38,301 nucleotides of DNA from Terriglobales bacterium (GCA_021372245.1 JAJFUV010000355.1:1-38301), one strand, 5' to 3'; positions 16,882-26,087 are shown, numbered from the stretch's first letter. The notes: a model not told the origin generated them from the sequence alone. Made by a program: numbers and translations.

Positions 16882-16996
16882 AGCAGTACGTTTTTCGCCT
16901 CCACGCCTGGAAGCCGTTGTTCGTCAACCCGTTATGGGATGTCTGGCGGATACGGCCGCACGTATATCTTAGCACACGGCCAAAAAAGGCAATAAG

Positions 16997-19360
16997 ATGT
17001 TAAAGATCAATCGGTTAGCATCGGTTCTCGTGAGTTGCGCGCTGGCGTTCTCCTTATTCCAGCCGGCTGCGGCCAAGCCACGCAAAGCCCGTAAGTTGGT
17101 CGAACAAGGCCAAGTGGCCGAAGACAAAAAGGATTATGACAAGGCGCTCGAGCTTTACGAGCAGGCGGTCATGGAGAGCCCGCGCGACGCCGGCGCCCTG
17201 CTGGCTTTGCGCCGCATCCGTTTCCAGGCCGGGCAGGCGCACGTCGACAAAGGCCAGAAGCTCCGCGAAGCCGGCAAGCTGGAAGAAGCCCTGGCCGAGT
17301 TCCGGCGGGCTTACTCGATCGACCCCGCCTCCAGCATCGCCGCGCAGGAGATACGCCGCACCCGCCAAATGCTTGATCGGGAAAAGAAGGACGGCGAAAA
17401 ACTCCAGGGCGAAGAGCGTGGTTTGACACCGGTCGAGCGGGCGCGCAAGGAAGTGGAGGAGCGCATCGCCTCCGCGTTGCCAGCACCCGAGCTCAAGCCC
17501 ATCTCCACGGCCCCCATCTCGTTGCGTATGAACAACCAGCCGTCCAAAGTGCTCTATGAAACCGTCGGCAAGCTGGCTGGAATTAACGTGATCATGGACC
17601 CGGATCCCGCAGGCATGGGGATGGGCGGGCCGCAGCGGAATCTGAGCGTCGAACTGAGCAACGCCAGCCTGGAAGAGGCGCTTGACTACCTGGCGGTACT
17701 CACCAAGACCTTCTGGAAGCCGCTTTCGCCCAATGCGATTCTGGTCGCACAGGATAATCCCACCAAGCGCCGCGATTTCGAAGACCTGGTTGTGAAGGTC
17801 TTCTACCTGACCAACATCACCGCCGCCCAGGACCTCAACGAAATCGCCGCCGCCGTCCGCGGCGTAACCGACATTCGCCGCCTTTATACTTGTGCCGCGC
17901 AGAACGCCATCATCGTGCGCGGAACAGTGGACCAGGTGGCACTGGCCGAGAAGCTCATCCAGGACATGGACAAGCCCAAGGCCGAGGTGGTGGTGGAAGT
18001 GATTGTGATGGAGGCGAGTCGCACCCGCACGCGCGACCTGGCCGCCACCATCGCGTCCGGAACCACAGCGGGCTTGAGCACCGCCATTGCCTTCACTCCG
18101 CGCAACGGCACAACCACGACGACTTCAGGCGACACGACAAGCCCCTCTACGTCTACGTCCTCGGCCATCACGCTGGCCCAGGTGGGCAAGCTCTCGACCA
18201 GTGACTTCTCGATCACCATGCCCGGGGCGCTTCTCAAGGCGCTGATGAGCGATAGCAGTTCGCGCATACTGCAGCAGCCGCAGGTGCGGGCGGCCGACGG
18301 GCAGAAGGCATCCCTGCGCATCGGCGAGAAGACGCCGATCGCGTCCGGCAGCTTCTCCTCGGGCATGAGCACCGCCACCGGACTCCTGGCCAGTACGCAG
18401 TTCCAATTCGTGGACGTGGGCGTGAATGTGGACATGCAGCCCAAGATCCACGGCCCCGATGAAGTTTCGCTGCACATCGAACTGGAGATTTCGAGCGTGA
18501 AGGAGCGCATCGAGATCGCCGGCGTATCGGAGCCGGTCATCGGCCAACGCAAGGTTGTACACGACATCCGCATTCGGGAAGGCGAGGTCAATGTCCTGGG
18601 CGGGCTCATGCAGGGCCAGCAAACGCGGTCGACGTCCGGGTTACCGGGGATCAGTTCCATCCCCGGCCTTAAGTGGCTGCTTTCGAGCCGTTCGAACAGC
18701 GATACCGACACGGAACTGCTGATTGCGCTCATCCCGCACATCGTTCGCGCACCCGACATCAACGACATCAATCTGAAGGGCGTGGCCGCCGGCACCGATC
18801 AGGCCATCAAGCTGAATTTCGCGCCGCGCAAGACCGCCGCCCCCACCACCCCTGCTCCCGCGCCCACAGAGCCCAAACCGGCCGCGCCGGAGGCGCCGCT
18901 GTTTTCCCCGACGGGAGCCGTGCTGCCGCTGCCCACGCCGGCCGGACCGCCCAAGCTGAGCCTCACGCCGGCTAATGTCGACGTCCAGACGGGCTCCACG
19001 GTCATGGTGCGGCTTGACGTCGCGAACGGCGTCGACATGTTCGCCGCGCCTTTCAAGATCAAGTTCGACCCCAAGGTGCTGCGCCTCAAGGATGCGACCG
19101 ACGGTGGGATCATCGGCGGAGACGGGCGCAAGCCGATCTTCATGCGCAATATCCGCAACGACACGGGCGAGGCCGCCATCATCCTGAACCGCTTGCCGGG
19201 CGCGGGCGGCGTGAGCGGAACCGGTTCGCTCGCGATCATGGAATTCCAGGTGGTGGGCAATGGGCCGGCCAAGATCTCCGTGGAGGAAATCGGGCTGAAG
19301 GATTCCAAGATGCAGCCGATCACGGTGGCTCTGCCCCAGGTGACATTGAACGCGAGGTAA
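16997..19360 (+). CDS. gspD: Secretin (GspD/PilQ type) with N-terminal TPR and C-terminal cohesin domain
   Basis: A 787-residue outer-membrane protein. After a signal peptide come TPR-like repeats (about 33-125), a secretin/TonB short N-terminal domain beginning near 172 (LRMNNQPSKVLYETVGKLAG), an N1-like secretin domain (ending IIVRGTVDQVALAEKL), and the secretin core (QVRAADGQKASLRIGEKTPI through ELLIALIPHIVRAP). A proline-alanine linker then leads to a cohesin-type beta domain over the last 130 residues or so (SLTPANVDVQTGSTVMVRLD, FKIKFDPKVLRL). Secretins form the exit pore of type II secretion or type IV pili. The cohesin part is unusual and would sit at the end of the pore. AAAAGG lies 7 bases before the ATG. 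Two pseudopilins follow directly. Confidence 0.9.
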   Translation: MLKINRLASVLVSCALAFSLFQPAAAKPRKARKLVEQGQVAEDKKDYDKALELYEQAVMESPRDAGALLALRRIRFQAGQAHVDKGQKLREAGKLEEALAEFRRAYSIDPASSIAAQEIRRTRQMLDREKKDGEKLQGEERGLTPVERARKEVEERIASALPAPELKPISTAPISLRMNNQPSKVLYETVGKLAGINVIMDPDPAGMGMGGPQRNLSVELSNASLEEALDYLAVLTKTFWKPLSPNAILVAQDNPTKRRDFEDLVVKVFYLTNITAAQDLNEIAAAVRGVTDIRRLYTCAAQNAIIVRGTVDQVALAEKLIQDMDKPKAEVVVEVIVMEASRTRTRDLAATIASGTTAGLSTAIAFTPRNGTTTTTSGDTTSPSTSTSSAITLAQVGKLSTSDFSITMPGALLKALMSDSSSRILQQPQVRAADGQKASLRIGEKTPIASGSFSSGMSTATGLLASTQFQFVDVGVNVDMQPKIHGPDEVSLHIELEISSVKERIEIAGVSEPVIGQRKVVHDIRIREGEVNVLGGLMQGQQTRSTSGLPGISSIPGLKWLLSSRSNSDTDTELLIALIPHIVRAPDINDINLKGVAAGTDQAIKLNFAPRKTAAPTTPAPAPTEPKPAAPEAPLFSPTGAVLPLPTPAGPPKLSLTPANVDVQTGSTVMVRLDVANGVDMFAAPFKIKFDPKVLRLKDATDGGIIGGDGRKPIFMRNIRNDTGEAAIILNRLPGAGGVSGTGSLAIMEFQVVGNGPAKISVEEIGLKDSKMQPITVALPQVTLNAR

Positions 19361-19365
19361 GCGGG

Positions 19366-19839
19366 ATGTTTCGTCTGGGTGGACGGCGGGGAATGACCTT
19401 GGTGGAGCTGATCGTGGCTTTCACGATCTTGAGCTTGCTCGCGGCGATGGCCGTTCCCCTGGCGCGCTATAAGGTGCGCCGCGAGCGCGAGCGTGATCTG
19501 CGCTATGCTTTGCGCGAGATGCGCACGGCCATCGACAAGTACAAAGATGTCTGCGACGCCAAGGGTCTCGACATGACCAAGGTCAAGATCGATTCGGAGT
19601 GCTATCCGGAGAGTCTGGACATCCTGGTGGAAGGCGTGAAAGCGTCGGGAAGCGTGGACAAGAAGATCCGTTTCCTGCGGCGGATTCCGAAAGATCCGTT
19701 CACGAACTCGACCGACTGGGGCAAGCGCAGCATGCAGGACGATCCCAAGGGCAATAACTGGGGCGGGCAGAACGTTTTCGATGTGTACACGAAGACCATG
19801 GAGAGAGCGGCGGATGGAACCTTGTACTCGGAGTGGTAA
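19366..19839 (+). CDS. Type II secretion pseudopilin, GspG-like
   Basis: A 157-residue protein with a prepilin leader: RRG^MTLVELIVAFTILSLL, with cleavage after glycine and the conserved glutamate at +5. The helix that follows is hydrophobic and the globular part is charged. GspG-type proteins form the core of the pseudopilus. Its start is 5 nt after the secretin stop with AGGTAAG before the ATG. A second pseudopilin overlaps its 3' end. The gene order secretin, pseudopilin, pseudopilin suggests a compact secretion or pilus subset rather than a full gsp operon. Confidence 0.87.
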   Translation: MFRLGGRRGMTLVELIVAFTILSLLAAMAVPLARYKVRRERERDLRYALREMRTAIDKYKDVCDAKGLDMTKVKIDSECYPESLDILVEGVKASGSVDKKIRFLRRIPKDPFTNSTDWGKRSMQDDPKGNNWGGQNVFDVYTKTMERAADGTLYSEW

Positions 19840-20218
19840 GCGGGGCTTCACGCTCATCGAGATCATGATCGTGATGACGATCATCAGCATCATCGTCTCG
19901 ATCGCGGTGCCGCTCTACCAGAAGTCGCTGCTGCGCGCCAAGGAGAGCGTGCTGAAGCAGAACTTGTTCACGATACGGACGATGATCGACGAGTACACCT
20001 ACGACAAGCAGAAGGCGCCGCAGACATTGCAGGAACTGGTGACCGAGGGCTATCTGCGGCAGGTGCCGCTGGATCCGATGACGGGCTCGAACAACAGCTG
20101 GAAGACGATCATGGAGGAGTCCGGCTCGGGAACCAGCCAGACGGAACCGGGCATTTTCGACGTGCGCAGCGGATCGGACAGGACGAGCCTGGAAGGCACT
20201 CCGTACTCGGACTGGTGA
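19814..20218 (+). CDS. Type II secretion pseudopilin, GspG-like (second copy)
   Basis: A 134-residue protein. KRG^FTLIEIMIVMTIISII is a standard class III leader with glutamate +5. The rest contains ELVTEGYLRQVPLDPMTG, a motif typical of GspG where the chain is bent around the calcium site. The frame starts at 19781, but the ATG at 19814 has GGAGAG upstream and gives a normal short leader; it overlaps the previous gene by 26 bases. It is a paralogue, not a copy, of the preceding pseudopilin. Confidence 0.87.
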   Translation: MEPCTRSGKRGFTLIEIMIVMTIISIIVSIAVPLYQKSLLRAKESVLKQNLFTIRTMIDEYTYDKQKAPQTLQELVTEGYLRQVPLDPMTGSNNSWKTIMEESGSGTSQTEPGIFDVRSGSDRTSLEGTPYSDW

Positions 20219-20281
20219 TTCCGCCGGCGGGGCAATGCTAAACTGATCTCAGGGTGGGATCGTGCCGCCCGTTCACCAAAT

Positions 20282-20355
20282 TCCCCGGTCGTCCAATGGT
20301 AGGACAGCGGCCTTTGGAGCCGTGAATCGTGGTTCGAATCCTCGCCGGGGAGCCA
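20282..20355 (+). tRNA. tRNA-Gln (anticodon UUG)
   Basis: A complete cloverleaf: acceptor TCCCCGG (20282-20288) pairs with CCGGGGA (20345-20351), followed by G and encoded CCA. The anticodon stem GCGGC/GCCGT holds loop CTTTGGA, so the anticodon is TTG and the tRNA reads CAA/CAG. The T-loop GGTTCGAATCC is normal. It stands alone, between the pseudopilin gene and a lower-GC two-gene unit. I did not find a copy of its 3' end elsewhere, so an attachment site is unproven. The 190 bases after it, to 20547, contain no recognisable gene. Confidence 0.97.
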
Positions 20356-20547
20356 CCCCGCCTGAAAACAAAACAAATCCAAGCAAGGCCCTTCACACCA
20401 TAGACAGAACGGGGCGCGTTTCGTTGTACCGCCGTCCAGGCCAGCCATGATCGAAGCCGCGCGGCAACAACTGCGCCTGACCACTTTCCCCCTTTTCTCC
20501 CATGCGTGGCAGTTCGCGGACATACAATCGTATTTGTAGGGCGACCG

Positions 20548-22788
20548 CTACATCAGTTGAATTCTCAGACGCGGTTGAAGCGGGACGAGGATACTTGTGT
20601 ACGCGCGGACGACCTGATTGTAAAGATCCGGAACCATTGGCGCCTTCAGACTCACGACCAGTGCATACTGGATTGGCAGCGGTCCGACAGCCTTTCCGCC
20701 CCCCTGTCGATGGTGATAGTAGATGTCAAAACATGGCTGAAGTAGGCTTGTCGCGCGGAACGTCTGACTATTCCGAAGACACGGTTCCCACTTTTGCCCA
20801 CCCTCACGCATAAGGTACTCACCGGCGCCATACATGTTCGCGCCTGAGAAGAAAGACTTCGTTTGAGGATGCTTCGATGAGGTTCCGTTTGGGTACTCTT
20901 TGTATCTCTCTGCGTGTGGCCGAAACGAGACTTCGAGGCCACTCCTCGTATATGCTCCCGGATGCTCGGGATCAACTTGTGGGGCAATCACAAGCGTCGC
21001 AGACAAGATGACAGATCCCTTTAGCGGAGACCTCGGAACAGGAACCGGGACGCGCAAGTGCTCACCAACTGGGAGATCGCCTTGAAAGACAACAAGTGCC
21101 TCGTCATCATCACAGGTAATAAGTCGCTGCGGATGGGTGTCGAATCGACCCCATCCCACCGCTTTACGACCTTGCGTTCCATCAGTGGCTCTATGAATAA
21201 GCAAAGCTCTGATCGCTAACGGCCGAATTGAGTAGCCCAGCTGAGCATGCACTGAAAGCGCCGAGCGAAGCACCAACGGAGATGCGAAACTCGTCCCCTG
21301 GGTGCCCTCGGCTCTTGAGCAGTCCTTAGAAACCGGCACCATGAAAGGTTCATCATCGGACCCGCCGAATGCAACGCCGTCTGGCTTTACGACACCAGGG
21401 CTTCGTCCTGGGCCGACACAACTGTACTCGGCACGCTTCCAGTCAGCACTCTGGCTATCAGAAGCACCAACCGCGAGAACATTCACTCCGTCGGCAGGAG
21501 GCTGAATACGGTTTAGGCCGGCCAGATCGTCCAAATCGCCGTCATTTCCGGCTGCGACAGTGGCGACAACCCGCCCCTCTGACAGTCTTTCATCTAGCGC
21601 AGCCGTCCATTGGGTCACTTCATCATCGGTAACTGCTAGCCGTGGCCCAAGGCTGATGTTGATGAATTGATACTTTCCAGGATTCTCGTCCAGTGTGCCA
21701 AGTATTCTGTCAAGAACATCGATGCACTCGAGGTCATTTTTCTCCCCCGTGTTTGCATCAAGCACTCGGATATGGTCGACCGGGCAAATGGGCTGGGGCG
21801 CGGTCTTCCCTTTTACCAGTGGCCCAAACAGAAGTGCAGACGTGACCCATGTACCGTGCTCTTCATAGCTTGGATCCGGCTTGCCTATTCCAATGGGCTC
21901 AACAAGTGTAACCCAGGGTTGAAGCGCCATTCTGGCCCCAGTCGAGAGCCCTCCATCAAATACAGCTGCTCTTATCGAAGAATCCAGCGGACCTACTGTG
22001 GGGAACTGGAGCCTGAATGCGCTGACCGCGCGAAGAAGCCCAGGTGTCATGGGGCGGAGGGTCGGCATCCCTCTTGCGACCCTGACAAAGGAAAAACGGG
22101 CGATGTCTTCGACGCGAGCAGATCGAGACTTAACGGGAATAAAGGTCAGACCTTTGATGTCGCGCCGACGCTGGACTATGGGAACTTCGCCGAGACTTCC
22201 GACATAGGCAACGAATGCCTGAATGATCCGCTCATCGCCTACGTTGTGTAATACGACCTCAAAGACGGCAGTCTCTCGATCCTTGGGGATAGATCGAAGT
22301 TTGTCTCTCGCCCGAAATGGTTCAATACTCTCGATATGAACGATATCTTTGGCCCCTCGCGTTGCCTCTGTCCATCCAGCGAGTCCATTTGCCCAGGAGG
22401 AGAATGCATGACGAGATCCTGCGACAAATAACTCCTCCGTTATGGCTTCGTCAGGTGGCTTTTTAATGCCCCACGCATCCGGTTTGATTTTTGCGGAGCG
22501 ACTACCAATAGGCCTCAGTCCGATTGAATCGAGCAACTCGGTTGGGAAATCCGATTTGGATATGTACCGTGGGTGCATCGTCAACCGGGCGACGACTTCG
22601 CCGTTGGGTGAAGCAGATTCGGGTATCTGGTCAAATTCAGCGATTGAAGATGCCAGTTTCTTGCACAATCTCTTCTTCGCACGTTCAAAGGCATAAGGAG
22701 GATTCTTGTCGCCCCCACCGGAAGGCACTTCGACGGGTCTAGCAAGGCGCTCTCCGAAACCGAACAGAAAGTTGTGTTCGCGTGCCAT
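20548..22788 (-). CDS. ietS: S8 subtilisin-like serine protease, IetS-like defence/stability protein
   Basis: A 746-residue protein without signal peptide, so it should act inside the cell. The peptidase S8 triad is complete: D278 in AAVFDGG, H311 in EEHGTWV, S500 in GTSFASP, with oxyanion N415 in AAGNDG. About 270 residues precede the protease domain and roughly 180 beta-rich residues follow it. It begins 3 nt after the AAA ATPase stop, the arrangement reported for IetAS (ATPase IetA plus protease IetS), a system known for plasmid stability and later placed among anti-phage systems. GC content is visibly lower than in flanking genes, suggesting transfer. The symbol is assigned by architecture, not alignment. 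Confidence 0.72.
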   Translation of the reverse strand: MAREHNFLFGFGERLARPVEVPSGGGDKNPPYAFERAKKRLCKKLASSIAEFDQIPESASPNGEVVARLTMHPRYISKSDFPTELLDSIGLRPIGSRSAKIKPDAWGIKKPPDEAITEELFVAGSRHAFSSWANGLAGWTEATRGAKDIVHIESIEPFRARDKLRSIPKDRETAVFEVVLHNVGDERIIQAFVAYVGSLGEVPIVQRRRDIKGLTFIPVKSRSARVEDIARFSFVRVARGMPTLRPMTPGLLRAVSAFRLQFPTVGPLDSSIRAAVFDGGLSTGARMALQPWVTLVEPIGIGKPDPSYEEHGTWVTSALLFGPLVKGKTAPQPICPVDHIRVLDANTGEKNDLECIDVLDRILGTLDENPGKYQFINISLGPRLAVTDDEVTQWTAALDERLSEGRVVATVAAGNDGDLDDLAGLNRIQPPADGVNVLAVGASDSQSADWKRAEYSCVGPGRSPGVVKPDGVAFGGSDDEPFMVPVSKDCSRAEGTQGTSFASPLVLRSALSVHAQLGYSIRPLAIRALLIHRATDGTQGRKAVGWGRFDTHPQRLITCDDDEALVVFQGDLPVGEHLRVPVPVPRSPLKGSVILSATLVIAPQVDPEHPGAYTRSGLEVSFRPHAERYKEYPNGTSSKHPQTKSFFSGANMYGAGEYLMREGGQKWEPCLRNSQTFRATSLLQPCFDIYYHHRQGGGKAVGPLPIQYALVVSLKAPMVPDLYNQVVRAYTSILVPLQPRLRIQLM

Positions 22789-22791
22789 CTG

Positions 22792-23976
22792 TCACTTCGC
22801 TCCTTTCTTGGGTACATGAGCAGTTGTGGATAGTCGTTTTCTTATTGTGTCCCTCGATAGGCCGGTTACACGCGAGACCGAGCGCTGTGACATTCCCTGG
22901 CTCTGAAGTGCCCTGGCCACATCGATGCGACGCTCAATGGTGGATTGCTGCGCTAGTTGTTCTACCAGTCCATCCAGGATTGACGGTAAAGCAGCGTGAT
23001 TCACGATAGCAGACCGCTTCGCCGCCAAGACGGCGCGCGTGATATCCGCGAAGGACTTCCCCTGAAATAGCGTACCGAGCAGTATCACTTGTTTTGCAGG
23101 TAGGACAGCTCTGTCGGTGGCGAGTAATGTATTCAAAACAGAGACAGCATCCTCAATGGACGGTAGTGGAAACTGAATGATGCGATCAAATCGCCGCCAT
23201 ACGGCAGGATCAAGAAGGTCCGGATGGTTGGTAGCCCCGACGAGAAGTCCTTCCATCGGCCAGTCGTCTATTGTTTGAAGTAGCACCGTCACGAGCCTTT
23301 TGAGTTCCCCAACCTCAACAGCATCATCCCGACGCTTTGCGATTGCATCGAACTCATCCAGGAGCAGAACCGAAGGCTTTTGTTGTGCGTAGTCGAGCAC
23401 GGTTCGAATATTGTTCCCGGTCCGACCAAGAAAGCTACTCATCACGGCAGCGAGATCCAGGGTAAGGAGGGGGCGACCCAACTGCCGGGCTATCCAACGG
23501 GCTGCAAGCGTCTTGCCAACACCAGGAGGACCCACCAGCAGGAGCGACCGGGTTGGAGGGACACCAGCGTTTCGAAGCTCTGCCTCGATCTTGCGTTCCG
23601 CAAGAACGGCCGTCAGTTCTCGTGCAACCTGTTCCGGCCATGTGGGCTCAACTGAAATTTCTGGAGCAGGTTCGCTGCGAAGCAACTCCAGACGGGAGTC
23701 CATGTCGACAGGGAGAGGCTGATTCGCCCTATGTGACCGAATCAAGCTGTCGCTGGCTGCGCGGGCTAGAACGCGATTGGCTAGATCAGCAAGATCAGGA
23801 CGTTCGCGTACGATCGGCTGGAGGGTTCGCCGAAGGACGGCGGCAAGGTCTCTTGGGTTCTCATCGAGCGCTAGCCGGGCCAGATGGACGAATTCAGCCT
23901 GAAGATCAACTTTGTAGCCCACGTCTGCAATATTGTATCGCAATATTATCAGGCCCATGTGGACTACTTTCGCCAT
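22792..23976 (-). CDS. ietA: AAA ATPase with C-terminal HTH, IetA-like
   Basis: A 394-residue AAA ATPase: Walker A GPPGVGKT at 149-156, Walker B LLLDEFD at 204-210, sensor-1 GATN at 247-250 and an arginine-finger RRFDR at 261-265. The N-terminal 140 residues form a separate helical domain. Residues 360-381 (GMSQRSVSRVTGLSRDTIRK) have the shape of a helix-turn-helix, so the protein may bind DNA or repress its own promoter. Such ATPases are paired with subtilisin proteases in IetAS. The frame is open to 24444, but that extension is low complexity and arginine-rich; ATG 23976 has AGGA six bases ahead and opens the recognisable domain. Confidence 0.75.
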   Translation of the reverse strand: MAKVVHMGLIILRYNIADVGYKVDLQAEFVHLARLALDENPRDLAAVLRRTLQPIVRERPDLADLANRVLARAASDSLIRSHRANQPLPVDMDSRLELLRSEPAPEISVEPTWPEQVARELTAVLAERKIEAELRNAGVPPTRSLLLVGPPGVGKTLAARWIARQLGRPLLTLDLAAVMSSFLGRTGNNIRTVLDYAQQKPSVLLLDEFDAIAKRRDDAVEVGELKRLVTVLLQTIDDWPMEGLLVGATNHPDLLDPAVWRRFDRIIQFPLPSIEDAVSVLNTLLATDRAVLPAKQVILLGTLFQGKSFADITRAVLAAKRSAIVNHAALPSILDGLVEQLAQQSTIERRIDVARALQSQGMSQRSVSRVTGLSRDTIRKRLSTTAHVPKKGAK

Positions 23977-24523
23977 CTTGATTCCTGCATAGTCCAGTCG
24001 TAGACTGCGGCGTTTGAATGTAGTATTCCACGCTCTCCGACTCGGTCTGAACTGGAGTGGCTGGCCGTCAATCCCTACCCAGGCACGGAGGTGCTGGGTG
24101 AGGCGAAGGGCGTTCCTGTCGCCGACGCGGCGGGGAAGTCGGAGAAGACGACGACTTCGACGTTGAGCGCGCCTGACGGACCGGCAAGGCCCAAGATGCG
24201 GAGATCGTAGTGTGCCTTGCGAATTCCAAGACGCCGGGCGCTTCAAGCGAGGTAAGGCAACCGGCCTCTTCCCAGACGGCCTGCGCTCCGAGAACCCACT
24301 AGAACTGGACGAAGATGCAGATGCGACCGTGTGCGAGTATCGTGAGAATAGACGCGCTTGCCGCGCGATTCTTCGGGCGCGTTTACCGCGCTTCCGCGTT
24401 TCGTACCATGCATTATCTCTCTCAGATCTGTTCCGGTCTGTCACGGCCGCCAGCCCGTTGTGTCTTGAGGTCCGTCTCCAGAGGGCACGGCGTTTTCTCC
24501 TCTCTACTCGCCGTGGAATGCGT
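23977..24523. other. Stretch without a convincing gene; possible degraded remnants
   Basis: No complete gene was found. Parts of 24050-24230 have codon-like GC bias on the minus strand; one short frame reads LRILGLAGPSGALNVEVVVF then SDFP, loosely like the entry of a thioredoxin/DsbA domain, but the CxxC is missing and stops bound it. The AT content near 24000 is that of the ietA gene, whereas 24040 onward is GC-rich, so the boundary of the lower-GC unit is near 24000-24040. Confidence 0.35.
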
Positions 24524-25897
24524 ATGACCGGCGAGGCCTCTCAATTGGTGGAGGACTCCGCCAGCGCGCTTGGCGAAGAGAGCGTCGGCAAGCTGCTCGT
24601 ACAGTATTCTCTTCCGGCTGTCATCAGCACTTCGGTGGCGTCTCTGTACAACATCGTCGATCGTGTGTTTATCGGCCAAGGCGTGGGCCCGATGGCGATT
24701 TCCGGCCTGGCGTTGACCTTCCCCATGATGAACCTGGCCGCGGCGTTCGGGGCCTTGGTGGGTGCGGGTGCCGCGGCGTTGGTTTCGATCCGTTTGGGAC
24801 AGGGCCGCAGGCAGGAAGCGCACGCGATCCTGGGAAACACGGTTTTTCTCAACTTCGTGCTCAGCTCGGCTTACGCCCTGGTGTGCTTTCTTTTGCTCGA
24901 CAAGATCCTGTACGCCATGGGCGCCAGTCCCCAGACGCTGCCCTACGCCCGGCAGTTCATGCAGATCATCCTGTTGGGCAACGTGTTTACGCACGTTTAT
25001 CTCGGGCTGAATAATGTCATGCGCGCCTCCGGTTATCCGCGCAAGGCGATGGCGATGACGTTGTTGACGGTCGGGATCAACGTAATCCTGGCGCCGCTGT
25101 TCATCTTCGTGTTTCATTGGGGCATCCGCGGGGCGGCCACGGCCACGGTGCTCGCACAGGCCATCGGCGCCTTGTGCGAGTTTCCGCACTTCTTGCGGCC
25201 CGATAGCAGTGTACGCTTCCATCTTTCATGCCTGCGGCCGAACACGCGCATCATACGCGACATCTTCGCCATCGGAATGTCGAATTTCGTGATTCTGTTC
25301 TGCGCAAGCTTCGTTTCGGTGACTTATAACTTGCGCCTGGCGCACTATGGCGGAGATTACGCCATTGGCGCGTTCGGAATCGTCAATTCGCTCGCGAATC
25401 TCGCGGTGATGGTAACGATCGGCGTGAACATGGGGATGCAGCCGATCGCGGGCTATAACTTCGGGGCCCGGCGGTTCTCCCGCGTACGAAAGGTGTTCCG
25501 CCTGGCGGTATTGGCTGCCAGTTCTGTGACCACGTGCGGATTCCTGTTGGGCGAACTCTTCCCGCGCATGGTGGCACGCGCCTTCACCGTGGACGGGGAG
25601 TTGATCGCACAGGCCGTCCTGGGTCTGCGTCTCACGTTTGCCGTCTACCCGATCAACGGCTTCCAGATCGCGACCTCGGGCTTCTTTCAGGCGATCGGGC
25701 GGGCGAGAATTTCCATGCTGCTCTCCCTTTCGCGCCAGGTGTTGCTGCTGATACCCGCGCTGGTCATACTGCCCGGATTCTTCGGTTTGTCAGGCGTGTG
25801 GCTGGCTGGACCAGTCTCCGACTTGGCGGCCGCGCTGGTCGCGCTGATGCTCTTGAGGACGCAGTTTCACAAGAGCCTGACGGGCACGCTCGCCTGA
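24524..25897 (+). CDS. MATE family multidrug/metabolite efflux transporter
   Basis: A 457-residue membrane protein with about twelve hydrophobic segments. The family pattern is clear: LPAVISTSVASLYNIVDRVF in the first helix pair, GASPQTLPYARQFMQI and GLNNVMRASGYPRKAM in the N-lobe, and GVNMGMQPIAGYNFGARRFS in the C-lobe. MATE proteins export cationic drugs or metabolites using sodium or proton gradients. ATG codons at 24518 and 24524 are both possible; the frame extends to 24212 but the extra part is not family-like. It sits between the IetAS-like unit and a kdsA fragment. Confidence 0.9.
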   Translation: MTGEASQLVEDSASALGEESVGKLLVQYSLPAVISTSVASLYNIVDRVFIGQGVGPMAISGLALTFPMMNLAAAFGALVGAGAAALVSIRLGQGRRQEAHAILGNTVFLNFVLSSAYALVCFLLLDKILYAMGASPQTLPYARQFMQIILLGNVFTHVYLGLNNVMRASGYPRKAMAMTLLTVGINVILAPLFIFVFHWGIRGAATATVLAQAIGALCEFPHFLRPDSSVRFHLSCLRPNTRIIRDIFAIGMSNFVILFCASFVSVTYNLRLAHYGGDYAIGAFGIVNSLANLAVMVTIGVNMGMQPIAGYNFGARRFSRVRKVFRLAVLAASSVTTCGFLLGELFPRMVARAFTVDGELIAQAVLGLRLTFAVYPINGFQIATSGFFQAIGRARISMLLSLSRQVLLLIPALVILPGFFGLSGVWLAGPVSDLAAALVALMLLRTQFHKSLTGTLA

Positions 25898-25909
25898 GGG
25901 AAGTGAAAT

Positions 25910-26086
25910 CTACGCCTGCTCGCGCGGGACTTTGTCCAGGCCTTTAACGAGACCATCGATCCGTCGAACTTTGTTGAGGAAACCTTCCAGCAGGTTCAGG
26001 CGAAGCGCATTGGCACCGTCAGAGAGCGCTTTTTCCGGCGCTGCGTGCACCTCCACGAACAAACCGTCGATCCCCACCGCGGCGGC
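25910..26086 (-). pseudogene. kdsA: C-terminal fragment of KDO-8-phosphate synthase
   Basis: Read on the minus strand, this 58-codon segment ends in TAG and contains AAVGIDGLFVEVH, PEKALSDGANAL and RRIDGLVKGL, which correspond to the last part of KdsA (compare the family's VDGLF-E-H, ALSDG). KdsA makes 3-deoxy-D-manno-octulosonate 8-phosphate for lipopolysaccharide. The upstream 80 per cent of the gene is missing: at 26086 the sequence changes into an MFS transporter on the other strand. The intact gene must lie elsewhere or be lost. Confidence 0.8.
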
Positions 26087-26087
26087 C

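Noticed and set aside
20320..20355. attL site at the 3' end of tRNA-Gln
   Set aside because: I found no direct repeat of the tRNA 3' end near 24000-27300 and no integrase gene in the window, so integration is not shown.
23977..24444. N-terminal extension of the AAA ATPase
   Set aside because: It is arginine/serine-rich low complexity, differs in base composition from the rest of the gene, and a good ribosome site precedes ATG 23976.
25932..26087. N-terminus of the MFS transporter as an open frame from 25932
   Set aside because: These codons are the reverse complement of a clear KdsA C-terminus and have no membrane helix character.
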